Made by a program: the position numbers and the translations under genes
Notes under the pieces: model-generated
Told to the model about the DNA's origin: nothing
Seen by the model: the letters and a program-made list of their open reading frames with translations, nothing else
Database searches by the model: none
Shown: in pieces, positions 1 through 10,817 of the stretch
How the letters are laid out: each line of letters begins with the position of its first letter
Position numbering within the stretch: the first letter of the stretch is position 1
Source of the DNA: Cocos nucifera
Lineage: Eukaryota > Streptophyta > Magnoliopsida > Arecales > Arecaceae
Assembly: GCA_006176705.1 (NCBI GenBank)
Contig: QRFJ01000047.1
Span: 1,895,775-1,959,774, forward strand
Length of the DNA: 64,000 nt
Direction of reading: 5' to 3'

Positions 1-734
1 AAAGAGAAATTATAAAAACAGAAAAATTCGCGCAATATTCAAAGAGAACTCTTGTTATTTCCTTTTCTCCACCTGCATCTAGATCTAACTTTCTTGTGTG
101 GAAAGGAAAATGGAAAAAAATTGAGGAATAATCAATATTGCCTATTCAATGGCCAAAAATACCAAAGCCTCATAAGCTTACCGTTTGTTGCAGCCTCAAG
201 TCCACCCAACCTCCTTTCTTCATCACGTAAGTGACGTTCCCAACCACACATCTCTGCAGAATGTCATTACAAGGTCAAGGCTCATCGTCTCACTATCAAA
301 GAAACAAAAACGTTCTGTTGACAAGTAAGGAGGACCAAGAAAATAAAATTCAAATCCACAAGCTAAACCATGAAAGAGGTCATGAAATGCAACCGGTATT
401 TTTCTATTAAGCAAGAAATATAAAAAGGAAAGTTTTCATTAAGAAAGTAAATTAAAAGAAAATCGTAATCTCGAGGAAGCGGGCAAGAAGCAAAAATGTA
501 TTTTAACGTAAGAAAGAGAACCAAAATAGTCTCAAGAACATCGATGAATAAACGTTCACAAGAACAATTTTTCACAATAAAGTTAACAGTGAAAAGGAAG
601 ATCAAAATGAACAAAAGAAAGAGCACCAGAAATAAAACTCGGTCGTGGATCAAGAATCTTTTCTCTCTTTTTTTTTTTTTTTTCAGTTTCTTGGATGTAA
701 TAAAAAACCGATCTTTTTTGGGGTTGTGGGTGAC
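1..734 (-). other. Probable intron 1 and downstream part of the 5-phosphatase gene
   Basis: This AT-rich stretch follows the splice donor of the exon at 735-906 on the minus strand. The conserved second-exon block of plant 5-phosphatases is not visible, so I read it as intron 1 continuing off the left end. A pyrimidine run followed by AG near 260 could be an acceptor, but the peptide after it matches nothing I know. The exon pattern is inference. Confidence 0.45.
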
Positions 735-906
735 CTTCGTAGTCGTACTCGCTCTCGGTGGTGTCTCCCTCGTCGGCGCTAAAGTCGGAATCTCTGGAGC
801 TGATGTTGAGCCATTTGCGGAGGACAATCTTGGGCCACAGCTGCAGGCACGTGCAACCGAAACAACAGATTTCAGCCCAATTCCTCTGCAGTTTCCCCAA
901 TTCCAT
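735..906 (-). CDS. Type I inositol polyphosphate 5-phosphatase, first coding exon (partial gene)
   Basis: This exon encodes the N-terminal 57 residues of a plant type I inositol polyphosphate 5-phosphatase, an enzyme that removes the 5-phosphate from inositol polyphosphates such as Ins(1,4,5)P3 and so damps phosphoinositide and calcium signalling. I see the family's N-terminal signature: an NWAEICC segment with nearby cysteines, then WPKIVLRKWLNI, then an acidic serine-rich stretch (DFSADEGDTTES). This resembles the Arabidopsis At5PTase1 N-terminus as I remember it. The start is the ATG at 906, which gives the expected short lead-in. An upstream in-frame ATG at 984 would translate the GACA microsatellite and is less likely. 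The exon ends at 735 with a minus-strand GT donor, leaving phase 1. The catalytic domain lies outside the window. A homopolymer-rich ORF in another frame covers the exon and is a shadow. Confidence 0.72.
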
Positions 907-1183
907 TTGAACTCGAAAAAGAGAGAGAGATAGACAGACAGACAGACAGACAGAGCTAGAATCTTGGAGCCAGAGAACCCCCATTGAAAGATTCTCCGGC
1001 GGCCATTGGCGTAGCTATTCCGAGTTGGGTTTAACGACAGAGGGAGCTCTCGTACCTCTTTAGGCTTCCTTGGTCTCCGGCTCATTGGCTCGAGGACAAA
1101 GGAGCAAGAGCGGCTCTTTTCTCGCCCCTCGTTTCGCCTCTTCTCTTGCCCCTTGTTAAAGATGAGACCCGGAACCGGCGAGG
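907..1183 (-). other. Probable 5' UTR of the 5-phosphatase gene
   Basis: This lies between the chosen ATG (906) and the expected transcription start about 30 bp from the TATA box at 1211-1217. It carries a (GA)n/(GACA)n microsatellite at about 919-955. On the transcript strand this gives a pyrimidine-rich TCTG repeat close to the start codon. The extent is inferred from TATA spacing only. Confidence 0.45.
919..955. repeat. (GA)n-(GACA)n microsatellite
   Basis: About five GA units are followed by about six GACA units. The tract lies just 5' of the 5-phosphatase start codon, inside the predicted leader. Confidence 0.9.
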
Positions 1184-1210
1184 CAAAGGGGCATCTCCCG
1201 GTTGCTGGCA

Positions 1211-1217
1211 TTTTATA
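1211..1217 (-). promoter_or_regulatory. TATA box of the 5-phosphatase gene
   Basis: The minus strand reads TATAAAA, about 300 bp upstream of the chosen ATG, at the edge of the GC-richer gene sequence. Typical plant TATA-to-start spacing puts initiation near 1180. The end of the foldback element at 1254 is only about 37 bp further upstream, so distal promoter elements have been displaced by the insertion or come from it. Confidence 0.55.
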
Positions 1218-1504
1218 CGTATTTAGTAACAAAAGGGAAGATAAGATTGAGTGCTTTACCGTATTAATATTAATAAAAAAAATTATTTATATAAATAATA
1301 TAATTTTAATTTTTTTATAGAAATAATATAAAAAAGAGAAATGTCATTATAAATAATATTTTTTAATATAAAATATTATTTATAATAATATTTTTTTCTA
1401 ATCAATTATAATAAATAAATAAATAATAAAAATATTATTTTATATGATATTTTTAAAAGTACTATTTAGATTGATGCTTTTAAAAACGTGGTTTGGAACG
1501 GTGC

Positions 1505-1537
<33 letters not shown>

Positions 1538-2248
1538 ATAGCTGGCCATGTCGGTTTTTTTTTTGATTTTTTATAGTTGGGCATGTGGGGAATGGACGAG
1601 AGCCGATCTAAAGTTGGAGGGGCCGTTGGGGGAGGAGGGGTGTGAATTGGTGTGAGGGTCGGCATGGACTAGTGGGAGGAGGGAGCCAACATATTGAGAG
1701 ATGGGGGGAGGAAAAGGGGGTGGTGGGATGAAGGGGAGGGAGGGAACATCTTTCTTCTTCTTCTTCTTCTTCTTTTTTCTTTTGAGGACGAAGGAGGAGG
1801 AGGATAGCGTGAGCTGGTGAGCGGAGAGGGACAGTCGGGAGGTGGAGAGGTACGAGGGGGGAGGGAGGCATGGGGAGTGCACAATGGCAAGGACTTGGCC
1901 ACGGGATGGGGTTGCGATAGTGGGTGGAGAGGGCCGAGAGGGCGGTATGGGTTGATGGGCAGAGAGGGTCGGAGGAGAGGGCATGAGAGAAAGTTTTTTT
2001 CTTTCTTTTTTCTTTTCTTTTTTTCTTTCTTTTTATTTTTTTTAGCTTATGGAGGTGGAGGGTAAAGAAGTTTTTTCTCTCTTTAAAAATATTTAAAAAT
2101 TAAAAAATAAATAAAATAAAATATTTAAAAATAATTAATTAAATTTTTAAAATAATAATAAAATATTATTTTTAAAAAAAATAAATTTAAAATATATATT
2201 TAAAATAATAATAAAAAATTATTTTTAAAAAATAATTTTAAAAAAATA

Positions 2249-2583
2249 TTTAAGATCCAAAAAACTCATTCGACTCTCAAACGTACTCCTCGACGAAATT
2301 AGAAGGCATTTATTTTTAAATTATTTTTTAAAATAATATTTTTTTAATTATTTTTTAAAATTATAAATTATTTAAATAATAATACAAATCTATGAAGGAG
2401 GAGGAAGAAATCCAAATAATAATAATAATAATAATAATAATAATTTAAAAAAATAATTTAAAAAAAAAAAAAATAATAAAAATAATAAAAAAATATTAAT
2501 GTAAAAAATAATTTAAAAATAAGTACCTTCCAACTCCATCGAGGAGTGCGCTCGAGAGCTGGATGAATTCTTTGGATTTTAAA
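2249..2583. repeat. Inner inverted repeat within the foldback element
   Basis: About 60 bp at 2249-2312 is repeated in reverse complement at about 2520-2583. Both arms share a TCCAAA edge, an ACTCCTCGA core and a GAAGG...TTA edge. Between them lie A/T runs and an (AAT)n tract (about 2415-2445). The centre is near 2416, close to the centre of the outer foldback (about 2447), so it may be the innermost part of one degraded palindrome. Confidence 0.7.
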
Positions 2584-2659
2584 TTTTTTTTAAATTATTT
2601 TTTAAAAATAATTTATTATCATTATTTTAAATATATATATATATTTTATTTCATTATTC

Positions 2660-2810
2660 TTCCTTCATGGACCTACGTCGAATACCCACACCTTCCTCCA
2701 GCAGCACTCATAACTCCTTCGCTCGTGGCTTTGCGTCGAACACCTAGACCCTCCACCGGCACTGCCCATGACTCCTCCACACCGTCCCCACTCTTTAATG
2801 CCCATCCATA
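2660..2810. other. GC-rich segment in the foldback loop
   Basis: A GC-richer patch of about 150 bp interrupts the A/T loop and has no counterpart in the left arm. It has the internal repeats CGTCGAAYACC and CATAACTCC/CATGACTCC. It may be captured or inserted sequence. No protein similarity is recognisable. Confidence 0.4.
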
Positions 2811-3659
2811 TTTTTTTTTAAAAAAATATTTTATCATTATTAAAAAAATCTAATTAATTAATTTTAAATATTTTATTTTATTATTTTATTTATTTATTAT
2901 TTTTATTTTTTTATTAATTATTTTTAATTTTTTTGTATTTTTATTTTTTCTTATTTAAAAGAAAAAAAGTAAAGGAAAGAAGAAAAACCACTTACGTTAG
3001 CCAAAATAAATAAATAAATAGAAAAAAAGGAAAAAAAGTCTCTCCGACGTCCTCTTCCTCCCGCTCCTGCGATCGGGTTTCTGTTGATCAACACGCCCTC
3101 CCTTCCCCTCCACCCTCTCCATTCGCCTCTCTCCACCCATCGGCCCACAACCCATCAGCCCACTACCGTAACCTCATCCTATGGTCGGATTCCTGCTATT
3201 GTGCGCCCCCCGCGCCCCCTCTCTCCCTCCGCCCCTCCTTTCGGACCACCCTTCTCCGCCCACAACCCCATGCCGCCCTCCTTCCCTCCGCCCACCATCC
3301 TTTTGCCCCCTCCACCCATTAGCCCATGCTGGCCATCACACCACCCACATCCCTCCAGCGGGCCCCCAGCCCCGCCCATCAGCCATCCCTCACGTAGTCC
3401 AGCTACAAAAAATCAAAAAAAAAAATGCCGTTCTAAATAATATTTTTATTTTTATTTTTGTTTTTTTTATTGTCCATCCAAATTTTGGGCATGTAGGCAT
3501 GGCTGACTAGATAAAAATACAATTGCAAATGATGTTTTATATCGAAAGAAATGCCATTTGCAATAATTTTTTTTTAATAAAAAAATTAAAACTTATATTA
3601 TTTATATAAATAATTTTTTTATTCATATTAGAATGGTAAAGATAAGATGAATCTGCTAG

Positions 3660-6600
3660 CTTGGGTTGGTGTGCATAACTAATTCTGCTAGGCATCTAAG
3701 ATGTTGACACGTGGAGGCATAAAACCGTTTGATAATGCTAGGAGTTTTCCATCTATGCTAAGAGAAATTATATCTTATGACGATATCGGAGTTTTTATAG
3801 TGATGCATTGAGATATGAATTTGATAAATAAGGTTCCAACCATAATTGGCTAATGCACATCATAGGAGATATAATTTCTTTCAAAATTGCATTCAAGTAC
3901 AATAACATTGTTGACTGCATAATGCCAATGTCACAGTCGTTAATCACTCCATCAGCTTAGCTTATCAGCAGGTATCTTTGATGACTTAGTGGTGTTTTAA
4001 AGTAATTGTTTAGTTTGATGTATTACATGCTAATGATCAAAGCAAGGAGATGAACATTTTGGTGCGATTTAAAGGCAGAAGAAGTTTAATTTGATCGCAT
4101 CTAAATCTCCCCATTTACTACAGCCTAGATACATGGCACTTGGCAAGTGCTAATTCAATCAAGTCATTTACGGCTTATATCGAGTACAAATATTTAGTGA
4201 AGGACGTCGAGGCACTAATTGCAAACCCCAAATTAAGTTAATTAATGTACCAAGCACGTAAGCTTGTAGAATTTTTTATATTCAGTACCACTGGAAGATG
4301 CTCGAGACACAGACATCGTTCATCAGAATTAAGAAACGCCTTGTCTACATCAAATATGGCCACGTACGTGTACGCCAACGGAACCGGTGGGCTTTCACAT
4401 TTTAGTAATACCAGCGGTAGTTTAAATATCCGTTTCATGAGTAAGATTAAGCTGGAAGTTAGGAAAAACTAATGCTAATTTGGACGTGCTTAACACAACA
4501 AACTTTCTGCGATGAGGTTTTACAAAAAATATTAAGATCGAGAATGCCATAAAGGTATCAGCTGAAAATATTTAAATTCAATCAGAAAAAACTCGTCGTG
4601 TACTTAAACGTGAAGGAATATTTGTTCTTTTTAGAAATAATTGAAGGAATCTTTTTTAAAAAAATTCATCATATATAATTGATGGTGCATGATTTCTTGC
4701 ATATACAAAAGGCCCGAAAACAGCTCCTGCAGTCGGAAGCACCGCAAACCATTGAATTGAAGACTCTGGGGTAAGATTCTTTCTAGTGGGGTTCCACCGG
4801 TCCCTAGCGGAGGCACGTGGCCGGTTGCTGCCCATTCTGTCTCCACCAAAAGAACGCCTATGCCGGTGTAAGTGGATGGATGCCCACCTAAATGATGCAG
4901 CACATGGAAAGTAGGTCACTCACCCTGGCTCGCACTAAACAGGGTCACAGCTTAAGGTGTCCATTTGGAATGCTTGACTTGGAAACTGGAGACATCCAAT
5001 CTTCTGCTGTGAAGGCTGGCATTTCCCAACTACATTAGGAGGGTTGCCTCCGACCCCAAGCTAGCTGACGACTTTCATTTGAATATTACCGTCCAAATTG
5101 GGTCGCAAAGCAACTGGGAGTCAGAAGAATAGTTCCAGAATCATCATCAGCTCTATTCTATTGGACCTTCGCCGATTGGTGGTCTAGAGCCAAGCACGTC
5201 AGATGACCTACATTACCGCAAATCAGCATAAGATGTTGCCCAATGCTATTGCCGAAAGGGAATGGATGGCTTGAGAAAATAATCAATAACTAGATGCCGT
5301 TGTCCAGGTTAGGAGCTCCTAAACTGATTTTAGAGTATGTGAGTGGTTGTAAGAAGCTGATGCTTTTAGCCACCAATTGGAGTTCTGGCTCCTAGCCCCA
5401 CCTGGTGCTTTATTTTTCTCTCTCTTTTGATGAATGGAGTTACCTTCAAGATTTATACGTGTTGTGGAAGAAGACGACAAAAAACAAGAAATACCGATGG
5501 CTAGACTGAAAATAATCAAATTGGATTGGATTTATCATGCACAAGTTAGGTATAAAATGAATGATTAACTAAGCGATGGATTGTCGCGAGCCCACGGATG
5601 GTGGAGGCAAGAACCAGAGGTTCAATTTCGTAGGCCGTGGTCCCTTACTGTAGCTTCCCTCGTTTATATGCCCTAATATTGCAAGAACTAGGGACCGGAG
5701 TTCCACTTGATTTTAAAAAAAGAAAGAAAGAAAGAAACTTTGACAGAACTGGTAACATTCATTTCTATTTGTGGTGCAAAATTTATTTCTATAAAAAAGC
5801 TACTTTTTTTTTATCTCCCTTATCTAAAAACTTCAATCGCCTCTCGTCATTTTTCGATTGATGCATTCTCCCTTTCCCTCTTCCCGCAAACCAGATGAGA
5901 CCCCAACGTTCCTGACCCTGCCAGGGGAATAAATAATTATAGGTCATGTTTCCAAATGCGGAAACCTAGCTATTTAGAAATGACTGCCATCCAAATATGG
6001 AACTTGTGAACAAACAGACCTACTCATCTATCTATCTATTCGAGGATAAAGAAAGTCGGCGGCCAAGAGTCCCTCCTGCCTGGACGCTTGCCTCCTCTAG
6101 TAACGAGTCTGAGACCAACTTCCAAACCTACCACTCAATTTGATAAGTGAAGACCTTTATCACTAAGAATTTGAAGCTCCAAATCAGAGTAATTCTTGAG
6201 ACATGAGAGATTAATTGATTTTAGCAAGATTCTAAATTTATAGCAGCATAGGTATATTTAGCTAGTGATCAAACTTTGGGCTACACACCGCCTCTTGTCC
6301 TTCGATTTGCTGTCGGTCTTAATCTTGTTCTTCGTCGGTATCCACAAAGTGCTGAGCTCGCACATGTCATGAATAATTTTCTAAAATATTTATATAGTTG
6401 TGATTGAGATTGTATACGCTCATAAGATCCAAGCTTAGCATCCAAACAATTCAGCTAAGCTTATCAGACTCAGAGGTATAAAAAAAATCTGCGGATAAGA
6501 TAATAACCGAATAAATTAGCCAGATGATAGACAAATTTTAGCAATTAATTTAAGCTAACACTATGATGAGAGACTGGTTGAGGTAGACCTCAGCTCCGAT

Positions 6601-7200
6601 AATAAATGCAGGCGTCACACTCGCACAAGCATTGCCCATGGGCCTTTCAGTCCTTTTACCAGAGGCCACAATGATGGATTGGCAGGTCACAGGATTAAAC
6701 CATAAGCATTTGTAACTTTCACTGGGCCACAAGTCACCAAACTTGGGAATGTATAGAGAGCGGAAAGAGGCAAGCCATGATTAGAGTTTGGAACTTTTGA
6801 AAGGGCGATGTTGGTGGCACTCACCCTGGCCTCCATAGCATGTGACGGTCCCCATTTGATCCTTTAGCCTCGACTACATAAATGCCGACGAACACTTTTG
6901 CCATTAGTGCTGAGGTCCCAAACAAACGGTTATATCGGACTCTCAAAGCGGAGAAATTTTTAAGTGGACTCGTTTTATAGATAATTTTTTTTAAAAATTT
7001 TGATTGACTATTTTTTTATCTCATAACCAATCATATTCAATCAAAATTAATAATTAATTAATATATAATTTTTTTATTCATTTTGTCTATGATAGAATGA
7101 TTTTATCTAATAATTTCTATTCAAAGTGATGATTTTATTGCCCTTAGTGGTATTGGATGTCATATAACGATCCATGTATTTGCTATAAATTCTGATGGAT
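3660..7200. other. Intergenic DNA, no recognisable gene
   Basis: This is mostly unique-looking sequence of mixed composition. Short ORFs (for example those around 4245-4470, 4631-4919 and 6550-6732) have no recognisable motif, domain or splice structure. I see no transposon proteins, tRNA-like boxes or arrays. It could hold unrecognised non-coding or promoter sequence. Confidence 0.5.
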
Positions 7201-7234
7201 GCAATCTATAATCCTATCAAAATTATTTTTTATG

Positions 7235-8190
7235 TAATTTAATAATTTTTTTTACATACATACTTTTCCAAATATTAAAATTTATATGAATATCTTTTAA
7301 AATATATATATATATATATATATCCATAAAATATTTATTTTGTATATATATTTTTTTCCTTTTACATATATATCCATACCATCTAATGCCGTTTAAAATT
7401 AAAATGACTGAAATATCCTTAATGGATAGAGATACAAAAAAAATATTTATAAGGATATACATGTAAATAGTAATATTATAAAAATATTAGTATAATTTAA
7501 CATATTTAAAAGAGTATACATGAAAAAAATTTAATTTTATTTTTATCTATTTTAACTTATTTTAATACACAGACTAGTCTGGCACTTGTCATCAATATTT
7601 TTTCTATGAAAATATTATATAAGAAAAAGATTGATTCAACGGTTAGATAATAAAAAAAATATTTTTGAGAAGAGAGAAAGTTCAACTGATCGGATAAGTT
7701 TCAGCGACACCCATTAACCTATCATCCACTTTTAAAATAAAATAATAATTTCATAATTTTAATTAATTTTTAATTTAATTAAATATGATTTTGGCTAATG
7801 ACATTAGCTAAACTATTATGTTAAAAATATTCATTTAAAAACAATATTTTGTGAGGATATGCATATAAATATTAATTTTAGAAGGGTATTTATATAAAAA
7901 ACTAAGAATTATTTTGTATGTATACCCTTCCAAATATATAAAATTATATGAATATTCATAAAATTACTATTTACATGTATATCCTTATAAATATATTTTT
8001 TTAATATATATCTACTAGCGATATTTGAGTCATTTTAATTTTAAGCTGCTATAATTTTTTAATGGCATTAGATGGCTTGGATACATATACAAAAAAAAAA
8101 AAGGAATATACATAAAATAAAATTAAAAAGTTGTATATACAAATATCAATTTTGAAAAATATTCATACAAATTCTAAATTTTTATATATA
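7235..8190. mobile_element. Second foldback / long-inverted-repeat element
   Basis: About 280 bp at 7235-7520 recurs in reverse complement at 7900-8190. Shared blocks include CCATCTAATGCC, TTAAAATTAAAATGACT, TTATAAGGATATACATGTAA and ATAGTAAT. The spacer (7520-7900) holds no coding sequence. Such AT-rich inverted repeats are typical of MITE or non-autonomous MULE copies. No clear target duplication could be read because the right end merges into an AT microsatellite. Confidence 0.6.
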
Positions 8191-8204
8191 TTATAATATA
8201 CACA

Positions 8205-8222
8205 CAACCATACATACGATAC

Positions 8223-8253
<31 letters not shown>

Positions 8254-8323
8254 CATATATACATATATATATACATATATATAAATATGTATATATATAT
8301 ATATATATACATATATAAATATG

Positions 8324-8364
<41 letters not shown>

Positions 8365-8458
8365 ATATATATATATATACATATTAATATGTATGTATGT
8401 TATATGGTATATATACATACCATACATACATACATATATACATATATAATATAATATA

Positions 8459-8510
<52 letters not shown>

Positions 8511-8540
8511 TATATATATATGATATATGTATTATGTATA
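8205..8540. repeat. Compound AT/ATAC microsatellite
   Basis: This is about 335 bp of TA, TACA and TATG dinucleotide/tetranucleotide repeats. The long translated frame across it is low-complexity Tyr/Ile and not a gene. It abuts the copia-type LTR that begins near 8541. Confidence 0.95.
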
Positions 8541-10817
8541 TTAAAGAAAATCCTGATTTTTCGGTCCAGGTTCGTCCAGATCTGATTAGATCAAGAGATA
8601 TATTTTTCAAAAATTTTCTCTTGATCTTAATCAGATCTTGATATATTTCAGATCTGATTCTTATTATTTTAATAAATAAAATAAAATAAGATAAATTAAA
8701 TCAAATTTAATTTACCTGATTTGGGTAATCCTATTACCCTGTAGATGATCCTGATTGCAGCGGAAGGTTCTGGATCTTAGCCACGCAAGCGCCTGGCCTC
8801 TACCGGATATCCACTCGGGTTGGATCTGGAGATCCTCTTCTTCTCTATCACACCCTCCAAAAATCAGATCTGGATCTGATCTGGAGGATCTTCAAAACTC
8901 TTTTGAAGATCTGCAGTCGTCCTTTTTGCAGCAGCGCAGCCTTCTTGCTTTTGATCGCCTTTCCTTGATCTGAATCGCACCAACCAAAGTCCAAAACACC
9001 TTTTGGACGTGGAGAGCAAGGGGAGAAGAAGCTATGGCATGGAGAAGGAGGGGAGAGGCAGCCTTGGGGCGTGGGGTTTCTCAATTGAATTCATTAGAAT
9101 TAGGGTTGGGCGCAGGTCTTATTTATAGACCTCTTGTGATCCAACTCCTCTTCCTCTCAACCAATCACAATCTTTGTGAAATCAGATCTAAATCTGATTG
9201 GTTGGAATAGAGACCCCTGGATTCCTCCTTAGAGGGCGCCTAAGACCAGTCAAACTGGATTCTTAGTAGAACTCTGATTGGAATCCAAAAGGGAGGTGGA
9301 GTCCTTGTCCAACAAGGACTCCTAGGCGCCTCCTACTTGGGCTCACGCCACCCTTGGCGTGCGCCCTTCTCCTTGCCAGGTTCTGGCAGGGGGACAGGCC
9401 CCACCAGCTCTCCAATAGGTGCATGACATGTGGTCAAAAGTCAAAGGTCAATGGTCAACGTTTGACCAGTCAAAGGTAGACTTTTGACCAAAGTCAAAGA
9501 ACAAGAAATGGCAGGTGACCAAAAATGGCAGGTAATGTCTTACAAATAAGACAACCTATTCTGACTTGGACAACCTCCAGTCAGACCATATGAAGGCCTC
9601 TGATTGAGCACAAACTCCTTTGGCTCAGTCAGGACAACTTATTTATGATAGTAAAAGAAGAACGTTAGGTTCAATCGAGTGCTAGCACGATTTCCTTGAA
9701 CCTAATTGAATCTCATTCAGATCAATTGAACTAGATCAGTTCAATTGATGATCACCAGATTCAAACCCTTGTTTGTGTGTGACCCAGTTAGGTTCAGTTC
9801 TGTATGGTAATGGGATATGTCATGATCTCTATCATAGACATCATCGAAACTCCTTTCGATGGATCAGAACTCTTCTGATTCGAACAGCTAGTAGAATGAT
9901 CGATCATCTAAATCATTCTAATTGCTCCCAAAATCCACCAGTGACACCTAGCAGTATATGGTGGCAACCCATCAGAGCTGAATGCGAACCTCTTGGTGCA
10001 GCTACCTGTGTGATTCAGTTCTTCTATCTTGAGCCCCGATCAGATTAGGGTTAAGGTGAACTCGTCAAACCCTAGTCTCTGTCATATGATGTAATCATTC
10101 GATTCGAGTCCAATGTGAAAATCTAAATAGAAACTCTTTCTATTATTTCACTCTACCATGGCCATGGATTTTCTGGACTTGATTCTCATGATCATCATAG
10201 GGCTACTCCTCTACCACCGAGGTAGATAGATTCCATCTTGATGCAATCCAGTTCCTACAATGAACATGCTATAGCCAACATACACCTCAGGGTTCCATAT
10301 GGCTAGGAGACCGAGTAATGGTGTAGTCAAACTATAACACCCTCAAGGTGAACTGCCGATGCATCTCAGGTCAAAGAACCAGACACACACTACTGCAGCA
10401 TCGAGTCAGTCATTGACGAGAAGGTAGACTTCCTAATGACTACTCGAGGTGGTCACGCTCAGTGCCCTCGTTCTCTCTAACGAGTACCTGTACTCTCGCT
10501 CCGGTGTCTCCACACCGTAGACTCAAGACTCATCTACTAAAGAGAAGCGATCGTACACCAACCTTCCGGATCAATCACCATCCTCGTGATGATCCTATGG
10601 TCGGGAGCTGTTTATGAGTTAATAATGATTATTCATGTCTTAAATTTTCAACTCTTGAAAATATGAATTATCATTACCATTAACTCAAAGGATGTATCAC
10701 AGACACTAAATACACAGGTGTGATAGAAAATAACCCATTTCATTAATTATAGTCAAAATTACAATTTTGCCCCTAGAAGTGTATTACAAGTGTCAGCCAA
10801 TTCTGGCTTCTAGGGCA
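8541..10817 (-). mobile_element. Copia-type LTR, about 2.3 kb (minus orientation)
   Basis: This LTR shares its edge sequence (TCGGTCCAGGTTCGTCCAG) and long stretches with the LTR at 19536-20534, which lies beside a methionine-tRNA primer site. That identifies both as LTRs of one Ty1/copia family on the minus strand. This copy is fuller: it keeps about 400 bp (near 9086-9487) and about 865 bp (9953-10817) that the other lacks. It has LTR features such as repeated TCAAAGGTC/GTTTGACC motifs and no coding sequence. It may be the element's own 3' LTR or a separate solo LTR; the sequence to its right is not copia pol. Confidence 0.7.

Larger units (their letters stand above)
1254..3641. mobile_element. 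Foldback (long inverted repeat) element, MULE-like and non-autonomous
   Basis: The left arm (about 1254-2060) and right arm (about 3000-3641) are inverted copies in the same order from outside in. Each has a CTTTACC end, an AT-rich block with TTATTTATATAAATAA, a poly-T/AGCTGG stretch, a purine-rich G-rich block containing a GCACAATGGCA-like core, and a poly-pyrimidine block. The direct repeats ATAAGATTGA (1241-1250) and ATAAGATGA (3642-3650) flank it, fitting a duplication of about 9 bp as known for Mutator-like elements. No transposase is encoded. ORFs inside it are low-complexity translations of the GA/CT-rich arms. The mobile-element reading is well supported; the superfamily is inference. 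Confidence 0.68.

Noticed and set aside
363..1232. 289-residue minus-strand frame across the 5-phosphatase exon
   Set aside because: It is in a different frame from the recognised N-terminal signature, includes poly-Lys from homopolymers and a microsatellite translation, and runs through the predicted intron and promoter.
1571..2065. Pro/Ser/His-rich and Gly/Arg-rich frames
   Set aside because: They lie in the purine-rich left arm of the foldback element on both strands; no domain.
3084..3510. Proline-rich frames of 109-118 residues
   Set aside because: Right arm of the foldback element, the reverse complement of the left-arm frames.
8191..8427. Tyr/Ile-rich 78-residue frame
   Set aside because: It is a translation of the AT/ATAC microsatellite.
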